Shown here: positions 26,206 through 34,823 of the stretch, piece after piece
Layout of the letters: each line of letters opens with the position of its first letter
How positions within the stretch are numbered: the first letter of the stretch is position 1
DNA from: UBA2022 sp964621555
GTDB lineage: Bacteria; Patescibacteriota; Dojkabacteria; SC72
DNA length: 64,000 nt
NCBI GenBank assembly: GCA_964621555.1
Contig: CAZUOO010000001.1
Span: 1-64,000 of the forward strand
Direction: 5' to 3'
Translations under genes and position numbers: made by a program
Notes under the pieces: generated by a model
What the model saw: only the letters and a program-made list of their open reading frames with translations
Databases searched by the model: none
Told to the model about the DNA's origin: nothing

Positions 26206-27627
26206 ATGAAAAACATAGTAAAGAATATTCTTAAAAAGCTTCTCTTCAAAGGCTTCTTTGAAATTGAACTTACAAATACAGAGAAAAACACCGCTGAGGA
26301 ATCACTCTCAGATAAGTATGTTAATGGTTTAATGACTAGTGCTATGCTAGGAATTCTATCTATACCTGCCATACTATTTTTAGACGTCTCTTTGCTCGTA
26401 AGCGTACTTATACCTATAACTATGGTATCTGGTACTGCATGGTTTGCTGTATCTCTCGTAAATATAAAAAGGAAATTCGAAAACTTCGGGAATGATTTAA
26501 CTAAGGATCTCTATAGGAGTTTCTGTACATCATTGGTACTACTATCATTAATTGCGCTAGCTTCACTAAATAGTACGGCATTAAAGCCTCTTATAGAATT
26601 AGGGCAGTCTAGTACCATTGTAATCGCACTATCTGGTGTTATAGGTACTCTCGTTGTATTAAAAATGATCTATGATGTATTTTCAGGTGCTACAAAGTAT
26701 GACATGAACGATTCTATGCTAACAGGACAGAATGAATCAGCAGAAAGATACTTTAGAAAATCTCTTTCTCTGCTAAACTCATGTGCCACAAATCTTAGAT
26801 TAGGCGGCCAAGATATTGGAGTTACTGCATATTACTTCTCTCTAGCATTTTATGAGGTATTTAGCTATATCAAAACTATAAAAGGTGAGGATACCGATAT
26901 AGATGAAGCACTCGTAAAAGCAGAAAGTCTTAAACTGAACCCTCCAACTTCTCAAGATCAACTAGTTAGCAACACAACCACATTCATAGAACTATTTGTA
27001 GATAAAGTTTCAAACATACAAGAAAAATCTGTCGCGAAAAGTATTAAGAGTATCAAAAATGAAATAGTCGCAGTTAAGAACAACGGTACTTCACTTGCAT
27101 TGTTCAACCTAAGGCTCTCTACGATACTGGATGAAGTTGAAGATCTATTAGTATCACAAGGAGAAGCCTTGTTTATAAAGAGAACAGAGATTGAAAGACG
27201 GTTCCTAATATCTAAAGACATAGATTTAGGCAACTCTGTTCCCATAGAGATTAAGCAGGGATATATCGAAATCACCTCCGATACGGAGGAAAGAGTCAGG
27301 TCTATGAATACAGAATACTACCACACTATTAAGAAAACGCTACCATCAGGATATAGAGAGGAAACAGAAAAGAGAATATCCGCAGAGGAATTTAATACTT
27401 TATGGCAAAAAACTGAGGGACATAGACTTGTTAAAACTCGATATAAACTACCATTGGGTGATTACACAGCTGAAGTTGATATATTTGGGGAAAATAACAC
27501 AGGATTGAAAATCGTAGAGGTTGAATTTCCAAGTGAGAATGAGGCAAATCGCTTTGTACTACCTGATTGGTTTGGAGAAGAGGTTACATTTAATAAGCCA
27601 TATAAGAATCAGAGTTTAGCAAGATAA
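26206..27627 (+). CDS. Membrane protein fused to a CYTH (triphosphate tunnel) domain
   Basis: A 473-residue protein. Hydrophobic segments lie at about 45-90 and 105-165. A helical linker at about 180-320 includes a region around CATNLRLGGQDIG. A CYTH domain begins near residue 326: TEIERRFLI carries E328-x-E330-x-R332 in place of the usual ExExK. The domain continues through IKQGYI, KKTLPSG, TRYKL and VEVEFPSENEA. CYTH enzymes hydrolyse triphosphates or make cAMP in a basic tunnel. Attachment to a polytopic N-terminus is unusual. The APH-like kinase gene starts 2 nt after the stop. Confidence 0.8.
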   Translation: MKNIVKNILKKLLFKGFFEIELTNTEKNTAEESLSDKYVNGLMTSAMLGILSIPAILFLDVSLLVSVLIPITMVSGTAWFAVSLVNIKRKFENFGNDLTKDLYRSFCTSLVLLSLIALASLNSTALKPLIELGQSSTIVIALSGVIGTLVVLKMIYDVFSGATKYDMNDSMLTGQNESAERYFRKSLSLLNSCATNLRLGGQDIGVTAYYFSLAFYEVFSYIKTIKGEDTDIDEALVKAESLKLNPPTSQDQLVSNTTTFIELFVDKVSNIQEKSVAKSIKSIKNEIVAVKNNGTSLALFNLRLSTILDEVEDLLVSQGEALFIKRTEIERRFLISKDIDLGNSVPIEIKQGYIEITSDTEERVRSMNTEYYHTIKKTLPSGYREETEKRISAEEFNTLWQKTEGHRLVKTRYKLPLGDYTAEVDIFGENNTGLKIVEVEFPSENEANRFVLPDWFGEEVTFNKPYKNQSLAR

Positions 27628-27629
27628 TT

Positions 27630-28595
27630 ATGGAGATCCTAAGTTTAGTTAAGGGTATCCTCACAAACAATAATATAAGGTATAAAGATGTTACACCTGT
27701 AACAGGTGGATTTAATAATAAAGTATTGAATGTCGATAATAAATATATTCTAAAAATTGGCAACTCAGAGGAATCCTTAAATATATTTAGAAACGAGGAA
27801 GAACTATTTATTAAAATAGGGAAGTCTGCAAATGTACCTGAAATTCTCCATGTCGGAAGTTATGAAAACTATGCATACCAGATACAAGTATATATTGAAG
27901 GTGAAAAGATATTTAATAAATGGAGTAGAATTGAGAATCAGAGAAAAATAAGAATAATTGATAGTCTAGCAATTCAACTTAAGGGATTACATGGACACAA
28001 TCTTTCTAATAGCTTTGGTCGATGGTCTGAAGTCGATCTTGTGAGTAATACTTGGAGAGAATATATAACTAAACTCTTTAATACCTCAATAAAGTATGTT
28101 CAAGACTCCAATTCAGGAATCGGGGCAAGTATAATAGACTCATGGGTTTCATTCTTTGAAGCAAATATCGATTTACTCGTAGATAGTCAAAAATCCACAC
28201 TTCACGGCGACGTATGGTTCGAGAATATTATAGTGGATAAAAACGATAATGTGACATTAATAGATTTCGAATACATATTAACTGCCCCTATTGAATTTGA
28301 ATTAGTAATACCTGAACTAATATCTATGTATCCTAATCTTGTATCTTCACAACATTATAAGACTGGTGACTTTTCTGATTTTGTACCACTATTATTACAA
28401 TCATATCCAGACCTAATGAAGATTGCTAACCTACGAGAAAAAGTTGACCTGTACCAGTTCGTATATAATCTCTATAAGTATAGGCTAAGAAGAGAATGGG
28501 AATTGAGAAATGACCCTACGTCAATTAAGTTTCCAGATTATCTACTAGCTAGAACTTACAATTTTATAATGAAAGAGGGTGTGAGAATGTTTTAG
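27630..28595 (+). CDS. Aminoglycoside/choline phosphotransferase-like kinase
   Basis: A 321-residue protein of the APH/choline-kinase fold. The N-terminal lobe has a nucleotide loop (PVTGGFNNKVLNV), the catalytic loop is LHGDVWFENIIVD near residue 190 (H-G-D-x-W-x-x-N), and the metal Asp is in TLIDFEY. The family phosphorylates small alcohols or antibiotics, or acts as protein kinase-like enzymes; sequence does not tell which. It is cotranscribed with the CYTH fusion (2-nt gap), so its substrate may be related to that protein's. It is distinct from the APH-like protein at 39364. Confidence 0.85.
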   Translation: MEILSLVKGILTNNNIRYKDVTPVTGGFNNKVLNVDNKYILKIGNSEESLNIFRNEEELFIKIGKSANVPEILHVGSYENYAYQIQVYIEGEKIFNKWSRIENQRKIRIIDSLAIQLKGLHGHNLSNSFGRWSEVDLVSNTWREYITKLFNTSIKYVQDSNSGIGASIIDSWVSFFEANIDLLVDSQKSTLHGDVWFENIIVDKNDNVTLIDFEYILTAPIEFELVIPELISMYPNLVSSQHYKTGDFSDFVPLLLQSYPDLMKIANLREKVDLYQFVYNLYKYRLRREWELRNDPTSIKFPDYLLARTYNFIMKEGVRMF

Positions 28596-28678
28596 GTATA
28601 GCTAATATTACTCATATCTATTACAAACTAGATATACATATTTCTTCAACCTTGATATGCAATAATTCAAAAAAATGA

Positions 28679-28684
28679 TACTAT
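28679..28684 (+). promoter_or_regulatory. -10 box for the leaderless Cys-rich surface protein gene
   Basis: TACTAT is followed by seven bases and the ATG at 28692. No ribosome binding site is seen. Confidence 0.45.
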
Positions 28685-28691
28685 TACCAAT

Positions 28692-31600
28692 ATGAAAACT
28701 AAGAAGGTAAAAAGAAATATTCAAAAACTACTACTAACGATTATAGCTTCGATATTAGTACTAACAGGAACCTTCCTGTACTTCAAAGACCTCATATTTG
28801 TAAACGCAAGAGACGTAAAAATTTCAAACCTCACCTCAACCTCTGCTACTATAACGTGGGTTACAGATAAAAAGACCCCTGGTATGTTACTCATGAATGA
28901 AGGTTCTAAGTTTTCCAATTCTATGCTTGATCTTTTCACAAGTGAAAAAGTCTACGACCAGAGAGATATACATACAAAAGCTACACGACAAGCTATTGAT
29001 GGCAAAAGGAGATACACCCACTATGTCACAATCGCTGATCTAAAACCCAACGATAAATATACATTCAAAATTTCAAATGGAATTAGAATATGGGATATAA
29101 ATGATGTAGATCAGAACGCTGAGTGGTACTCTGTTGAGAATATGTCAGACTTCTCATTCAATACCCAAGATTTAGATAACGGTAATTTCTCGCTACCACA
29201 AACACTTTCTGGAGACCTACTCGATCAGGAAGCCTCCCCATACTCTGATGGTATTATATTTGTAAAAGTATACCCAGTGAAAAGTGACGGGAAAATCGAT
29301 GAGGAGAAGGGAAGTCAAATTATTTCCTCCTATGTAGACAAATCAGGAGGATGGATTCTCGACTACTCGTTGGCGACGTCAACTCTTGAAAGTAATCTCA
29401 ACGAAGCATATATTTTCGCACACATAGAGAATAAATCAGATATTCCAGGACAATTTGAGAAGGTAGCGGAAGGTAATACCGAAGTGAAACTATTTAAATA
29501 CGATAGAATGCAATCACTTAAGGAGAACTTCATACCTCAGTTTGCAAGTAAAGTGCAGGCAGCTGGAAGATCTATGTGTTGCGCCCTAATTGTGTCGGGT
29601 AGAGAAAATGTATACTTTGATTATGAAAACGATTCAACCTGCGATTCTTGTGGAGCATGCTTCCCAGTTGGAAAACCTGTGGCAGGTGGGACAATCAAAG
29701 AGGTTGGTGAGGTACAGGTATCGGGTAGTAATGACTCGGAAAGGAGAAATAGTTGTGAAAGTATGACTAGATTGGCGAGTGAAGGACTCCCAAGTGGATC
29801 ATCATCAGGTGGATCTGGCAATTTTGCAGGGACTTGCAATGCAAGCCTAAAGGATTCTGAGTTCGAGTTAAAGGAGATTGATCGTGAAAGGTTCATTTCA
29901 TATGCAAACAGACTGGCTGGCGATGGCAGTCAAGCAGCTGAGTGCTATAATTATGTGGTATGTAAAGCACGTCAAAATGGAATAAATCCTGCTATGATGC
30001 TCAATATTTGGGTGCATGAATCTGCAGCTAGTAACTATAAACGATTCCCAGGAGTTGAGGATATGGGCATACACTGCTATGGTGGTGCAGGTAACTATCC
30101 AGCATACCCTTGTAATCAAACCCCTAAGGAAGATATTAAAGCACAGACAGAAATGTTTGGACTCCTTCCTCATACCAAATGTCTAAATGGTGGTTTTGAC
30201 ATAATCAAATGGTCTACAGGATTCTGGACAGGTAATTGTACCGATACTTCATATGGTGAAAGATACTATACTGACCTTAAGCTTCAATGGAGTTCATATG
30301 GTATAGGGAGTTTTCCTAATTGGATGAAAAATCCAAGTACCGCGAAACCAAATCTAGACTGTGATACTGATGGGGCTACTTCTCCTGAATCCCCAACAAA
30401 TGGTTCAGGATCTGGTTCAAGCTCAGGTGGAAGTACATCTAACCCACAGCCAACAACTCCAACCCCAACAAGCGATACCCCACGTGAAATGTGTTGTGCT
30501 GTAATACTTGAAGGTCAAAACAAATTTATGAGTAAGCTAACAACTGCAAAAAGTTGTGCATCTGCTTTTCAAGTAGGTACAGAGGTTCAAATTGGTACTA
30601 CCACTGGAAAAGTTCAGTTTGGAGCAGAAATCAACTATGAAAAAACTTCACAAGTTCAACCACTATGTTGCGCAATTAAATATGAGGGCAGAGACAATCT
30701 ATATTTCGACTATGAAAATAAGGGTGCGTGTAATAAGTGTGGTGAGTGTTTCCCTGTTGGGAGTTCAAATGGTGGAGCGAAAGTACTTGCCGTTGGAAGT
30801 GAACCTGTGAGGGGTGCTAATGATGCTGAGATGCGTGCAAATTGTGAGGCTACGGTAAGGTCTGCAAGCGCAGGAGTACCTGCTGATACACCTAGAGATA
30901 GTTCCGGTGCTAATAATTGTAATGGTGGTGTATATAACATAGTTTGTGAAAATGGACTACCATCGCCAGATGGGAGGAAGTCCTCATCACAGTACGGCAC
31001 AAATACTAGATGTATAAATCCTAACGACATTCCTAAAGATGATGGGATAATTAATGTTCCAATCACAAAAGAGAATTCGACAATATTTTCACAGTTGGCT
31101 ACAACAATTCACGCCGCTGAGGCAAGCAAGGTGAAAGAAGTAAGTGGAAGCATAGTTAAGTTCACTGAGGATGGTATATATAACATTCAAATAGGGGACT
31201 ACAAAGTTTCTAACGTACCAATAAACTCAGATGCCAGATATAGATTCTTTGATGATGTAAATGGGGCAAGAGGTTTTCAATCAGACAAGGACAAAGCAGT
31301 CTCTCCTAAAGATAAGAATGGCATTAAAGCTGTAAAAATTGAAAGTGCATATAGATTGGAACTAAACTCAGGGTACAATTTCATTTCCACAAACTATAAG
31401 AGAGAGCCGGGATCTATCGTAGTATCACCTAACAATCCAAACGATATAACATCTGAAGCACTCTTGAATATTGGAAACATCGATGAAATACGTCTTACAT
31501 ACATAACCACATATGAGGGTGGTAAATGGGTAAACGGTGTTAAACCAAGGGAAGATAGAAAGGTGGGGATTGTTGGTAACAGCTTTATCATAAATAAGAA

Positions 31601-31940
31601 TCAAGGTTATGTTATTGTGTCCAACAGCGACCTAAAAGGGCCCCTTGCCCTTATACTACCAGGCAAAAGCTCAAATACTAAGTATAAAACAACAATTAAT
31701 CCTGGTTGGAACTTTAAAGGAATCACCGGAAAAATTGAACCCGCATCTGCTATCAAGTATATTTCGGAGGCAAAGTCTTCAAATTCTCTTAAGAAAATAA
31801 CTATTACACAATGGGATTCAAAGAAAGGGTTCTTTGAGAGTGTTCAAAGCTTGGATTCAAATATCTATGGAACAGATTTTACTCTCAAAAACGGCCTAGG
31901 ATACTTTATATATACAGATAAGGAATTCAGTCTTAAATAG
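28692..31940 (+). CDS. Large secreted multidomain protein with three Cys-rich repeats
   Basis: A 1082-residue secreted protein. After a signal anchor (about 10-32), a fibronectin-III-like domain lies at about 38-125 (VKISNLTSTSATITWVTD). Three Cys-rich repeats begin at residues 295, 600 and 658, each with a CCA-x5-G opening. The first and third also share FDYEN, CxxCGxCFPVG and a later single Cys. A lysozyme-like segment lies at about 395-550 (MMLNIWVHESAASNY). Ser/Gly and Pro/Thr linkers separate domains. Two similar C-terminal modules follow at about 865-1082 (SGYNFIS and PGWNFKG). It is probably a cell-surface wall-active or adhesion protein. The 3' end overlaps uvrB by 8 nt. Confidence 0.78.
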   Translation: MKTKKVKRNIQKLLLTIIASILVLTGTFLYFKDLIFVNARDVKISNLTSTSATITWVTDKKTPGMLLMNEGSKFSNSMLDLFTSEKVYDQRDIHTKATRQAIDGKRRYTHYVTIADLKPNDKYTFKISNGIRIWDINDVDQNAEWYSVENMSDFSFNTQDLDNGNFSLPQTLSGDLLDQEASPYSDGIIFVKVYPVKSDGKIDEEKGSQIISSYVDKSGGWILDYSLATSTLESNLNEAYIFAHIENKSDIPGQFEKVAEGNTEVKLFKYDRMQSLKENFIPQFASKVQAAGRSMCCALIVSGRENVYFDYENDSTCDSCGACFPVGKPVAGGTIKEVGEVQVSGSNDSERRNSCESMTRLASEGLPSGSSSGGSGNFAGTCNASLKDSEFELKEIDRERFISYANRLAGDGSQAAECYNYVVCKARQNGINPAMMLNIWVHESAASNYKRFPGVEDMGIHCYGGAGNYPAYPCNQTPKEDIKAQTEMFGLLPHTKCLNGGFDIIKWSTGFWTGNCTDTSYGERYYTDLKLQWSSYGIGSFPNWMKNPSTAKPNLDCDTDGATSPESPTNGSGSGSSSGGSTSNPQPTTPTPTSDTPREMCCAVILEGQNKFMSKLTTAKSCASAFQVGTEVQIGTTTGKVQFGAEINYEKTSQVQPLCCAIKYEGRDNLYFDYENKGACNKCGECFPVGSSNGGAKVLAVGSEPVRGANDAEMRANCEATVRSASAGVPADTPRDSSGANNCNGGVYNIVCENGLPSPDGRKSSSQYGTNTRCINPNDIPKDDGIINVPITKENSTIFSQLATTIHAAEASKVKEVSGSIVKFTEDGIYNIQIGDYKVSNVPINSDARYRFFDDVNGARGFQSDKDKAVSPKDKNGIKAVKIESAYRLELNSGYNFISTNYKREPGSIVVSPNNPNDITSEALLNIGNIDEIRLTYITTYEGGKWVNGVKPREDRKVGIVGNSFIINKNQGYVIVSNSDLKGPLALILPGKSSNTKYKTTINPGWNFKGITGKIEPASAIKYISEAKSSNSLKKITITQWDSKKGFFESVQSLDSNIYGTDFTLKNGLGYFIYTDKEFSLK

Positions 31941-33912
31941 ATTTAAGCTCCTTTAACCGATCTCTCAACTCTGCGGCTTTCTCAAATTGTAGGTTAGAAG
32001 CATAGAAATGCATCTTGCTCTCCAATTCCTTGATAACCCTCTTAATCTCCTTCTCTGGTGGTTTGGCACTAGCAATCCACTCTTTATAGTTAACTGCTGC
32101 AACATCTTCCTCCTTATCAACCAATCTATCCCTAATCCCCTTAATTATTGAAGTTGGTGTAATGCCGTGCTCGTTATTGTAACTCTCCTGATACTCACGC
32201 CTGCGCTTTGTCTCTGAAATGGCAAAAGCCATACTATCTGTAATCTTATCTCCATACATAATAACTCTCCCTTCTACGTGCCTTGCAGCTCTCCCAATTG
32301 TCTGTACAAGACTAGTACGTGATCTAAGGAACCCTTCCTTATCTGCATCAAGAATAATTACGAGAGACACCTCAGGTAGATCAATACCCTCACGCAATAG
32401 GTTGATTCCTACCAATACATCATACTCACCAAGTCTAAGGTCTCGCAGTATATCAACTCTCTCAACAGTATCTACGTCTGAGTGTAGGTACTGAACCTTA
32501 ATACCTAAATCTTTGATATACGAAGAAAGATCCTCAGCCATACGCTTAGTCAATGTGGTTATCAAGACTCTCTGACGCTTGGCTATATTATTTCTAACCT
32601 CCTCAATCACATTATCAATCTGTTCACCGGTTGGTCGAACCTCAATAATTGGATCAAGCAATCCAGTAGGGCGGGTTAATAGTTCGGTTATTTCGCTATG
32701 TGAATCGTCTATTTCCCACTGATCGGGAGTGGCTGAGAAGTATATTGTACTACCTTGTTTCTTTCTAAACTCATCGAAGTGAAGGGGGCGATTATCACGA
32801 GCGGAAGGTAGGCGGAAGCCATATTCAATTAGGTTATCCTTACGTGCTTTATCTCCATTAAACATCCCTCGGACCTGTGGAATAGTTATATGTGATTCAT
32901 CCACAAAGAGTAGGTAGTCCTCTCCAAAGTAGTCAAGAAGGGTATATGGTGCTTCTCCTTCCTTACGACCATCGAAATATATAGAGTAGTTTTCCATGCT
33001 TTTACAGTATCCAACCTCTTTAATCATTTCCATATCGTATCGTGTCTTTTGGAGTAGCCTATTTGCCTCGAGCTCCTTCCCTATATTCTTTAAAAAATTG
33101 ACTCGCATTTCCAAATCTTTCTCAATCTTCTTGAGCGCAACTTCGATCACACTATTTTCATATACTAGGGAGGTTGCAGGAAAGATCTCAACACTGTCGA
33201 CATCCTTAACTCTATGCGTGGTAATTGGTTCAATGTATGAAATTCGTTCGACCACATTACCAAAGAACTCTAATCGTACAGGATAGTCATCATATGGAAG
33301 GAATACATCAACCACATCCCCCTTAATTCTAAATGTACCTGAAACAAAATCCTCTCCATTTCTCTCATATCTCATAAATACGAGCTCACCTGCTAGTTTA
33401 GAAAGCTCAAATGTATCACCAACCTTTATTGTCAGTGCTTTATTCTCATAGTTTTGAGGATTACCTATGTTATATATGCACGATACCGAAGCCACAATAA
33501 TTGTATCTTTCCTTGTAACTGCGGCATTCATTGCAGAGAACCTCATTCTCTCAATCTGCTGGTTAACCTCTGACTCCTTCTCTATATATAGATCACGGTT
33601 TGGGATGTATGCCTCTGGTTGATAGTAGTCGTAGTATGATACAAAGTATTTAACAGCGTTATTAGGAAAGAACTCTTTAAACTCCTCATATAATTGAGCT
33701 GCAAGCGTTTTATTATGCGAGAGTATTAATGCAGGCCTATTTAACTCACTAATTATATTTGCCATTGCGAATGTTTTTCCTGAACCTGTCACCCCAAGTA
33801 GCACCTGCCTCTCCTTTCCTTCTTCAACATTCTTCACAAGTTTCTCAACCGCTTTCTGTTGATCTAGTGACTTGGCATAATTAGATTGTAGGTTGAATTT
33901 CAGATTCTTCAT
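31933..33912 (-). CDS. uvrB: Excinuclease ABC subunit B
   Basis: UvrB is the damage-verifying helicase of nucleotide excision repair. At 659 residues it has near-normal length. Walker A is GVTGSGKTFAM near 41-51, the beta-hairpin region with YYDYYQPEAYIP near 90-105 is intact, Walker B is LLFVDESH near 335, and helicase motif VI is TIGRAARH near 540. The C-terminal UVR motif (LQFEKAAELRDRL) pairs with UvrC. A TATAAT at 33920-33925 ends 7 nt before the ATG. uvrA is not in the window. Confidence 0.98.
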   Translation of the reverse strand: MKNLKFNLQSNYAKSLDQQKAVEKLVKNVEEGKERQVLLGVTGSGKTFAMANIISELNRPALILSHNKTLAAQLYEEFKEFFPNNAVKYFVSYYDYYQPEAYIPNRDLYIEKESEVNQQIERMRFSAMNAAVTRKDTIIVASVSCIYNIGNPQNYENKALTIKVGDTFELSKLAGELVFMRYERNGEDFVSGTFRIKGDVVDVFLPYDDYPVRLEFFGNVVERISYIEPITTHRVKDVDSVEIFPATSLVYENSVIEVALKKIEKDLEMRVNFLKNIGKELEANRLLQKTRYDMEMIKEVGYCKSMENYSIYFDGRKEGEAPYTLLDYFGEDYLLFVDESHITIPQVRGMFNGDKARKDNLIEYGFRLPSARDNRPLHFDEFRKKQGSTIYFSATPDQWEIDDSHSEITELLTRPTGLLDPIIEVRPTGEQIDNVIEEVRNNIAKRQRVLITTLTKRMAEDLSSYIKDLGIKVQYLHSDVDTVERVDILRDLRLGEYDVLVGINLLREGIDLPEVSLVIILDADKEGFLRSRTSLVQTIGRAARHVEGRVIMYGDKITDSMAFAISETKRRREYQESYNNEHGITPTSIIKGIRDRLVDKEEDVAAVNYKEWIASAKPPEKEIKRVIKELESKMHFYASNLQFEKAAELRDRLKELKSI

Positions 33913-33919
33913 GCCTACA

Positions 33920-33925
33920 ATTATA
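33920..33925 (-). promoter_or_regulatory. -10 box for leaderless uvrB
   Basis: On the minus strand TATAAT is followed by seven bases (TGTAGGC) and the ATG at 33912. On the opposite strand another TATAAT-like box precedes the HIT gene, so the promoters are divergent and close together. Confidence 0.6.
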
Positions 33926-33972
33926 TACTAAATGAGAGTAATATATAGAGTATAATTTAATAAATAATAACA

Positions 33973-34395
33973 ATGGAAAGTGATAAATGTATTTTCTGCA
34001 AAATCATAAAAGGGGACATCTCATCGTTTAAAGTATATGAAGATGAGAAATATATGGCTTTCCTTGACCTTGCTCACTTCACAGAAGGTCATGCACTTTT
34101 GATACCTAAGAATCATTCCCCATTTATTTGGGAAACAGATGATATAGGTGAGCTATACAGTACAGCGAAGAAAATCGCGGATCACTATAGAAATGTATTA
34201 GGATATAAATATGTAGACACAGCTACGTTTGGAAGAGATGTTCCACATACACATATTCACCTTGTTCCTCATAATGGTGAGGGTAGTGATTGGGAGAGCT
34301 CTCTTAGGGCCATAGGTGAGATTCAAAAGGATAGGAGTAGATGGTTAAGTAAGGGGGAGGGAGAGAAGGTTGCTATGAAGTTTCAAGTAAAATAG
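33973..34395 (+). CDS. HIT family nucleotide hydrolase
   Basis: A 140-residue histidine-triad protein. CIFCKIIKGD at the N-terminus and the triad PHTHIHLVPHN near residue 95 (H-x-H-x-H-x-x) are diagnostic. Bacterial HIT proteins hydrolyse adenosine 5'-phosphoramidates and related dinucleotides. The two Cys near the N-terminus may bind zinc. TATAAT lies 16 nt before the ATG, giving a very short leader. Its 3' end overlaps the gene at 34373 by 23 nt. Confidence 0.95.
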   Translation: MESDKCIFCKIIKGDISSFKVYEDEKYMAFLDLAHFTEGHALLIPKNHSPFIWETDDIGELYSTAKKIADHYRNVLGYKYVDTATFGRDVPHTHIHLVPHNGEGSDWESSLRAIGEIQKDRSRWLSKGEGEKVAMKFQVK

Positions 34396-34798
34396 ATTCT
34401 AAGTGCTGGTGTGCAATATATTTTGGATTGAGTGTATTTGTCATACCATTTGCTATGTTAACTTCAGTTGGAATTTCACTTATTCCGATATATTCTTTAA
34501 GTGCTTGAATTCCCCTAACAATTATATAAAGCACATCTTCCGTGATATCAGGACGATTGTAACTTCCAAGCCCTATAATACTAAATACACTTTGATTTGA
34601 GTCACCAATACTTATCTGAACTGAATTGAGTTTACCTTCCTCTGTAGATAAATGTAGCCAATGGAAGGACCCGCCTGATTCAAGTCCAAATTGAATCCCT
34701 TGATCAGCAAACTCTTGGGTACTGTTTAATGCATTACAAATAGAATCAGAATGGAATCCAATCTTCAAATTGATTTCTAGGGATAAGTCACCACCCAT
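34373..34798 (-). CDS. Small protein of unknown function between HIT and mutL
   Basis: A 141-residue frame that fills the gap between the HIT gene and mutL. It starts at ATG 34798; an upstream TTG at 34822 would run into the mutL start. It has mixed alpha/beta composition with no signal peptide or membrane helix. A Gly/Phe/Ser-rich stretch (GLESGGSFHWLHLST) is followed by strands. It overlaps HIT by 23 nt at the 3' end. I do not recognise the family. Without this gene the interval would be an unusual 430-nt gap in so compact a region, which supports it being real. Confidence 0.55.
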   Translation of the reverse strand: MGGDLSLEINLKIGFHSDSICNALNSTQEFADQGIQFGLESGGSFHWLHLSTEEGKLNSVQISIGDSNQSVFSIIGLGSYNRPDITEDVLYIIVRGIQALKEYIGISEIPTEVNIANGMTNTLNPKYIAHQHLESILLETS

Positions 34799-34810
34799 TA
34801 CAAAATGTGT

Positions 34811-34816
34811 TAAAAT
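34811..34816 (+). promoter_or_regulatory. -10 box for leaderless mutL
   Basis: TAAAAT is followed by seven bases (AAACAAT) and the ATG at 34824. This fixes the mutL start at MNTVQKLPQ, where the family normally begins, rather than at a longer upstream start. Confidence 0.45.
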
Positions 34817-34823
34817 AAACAAT

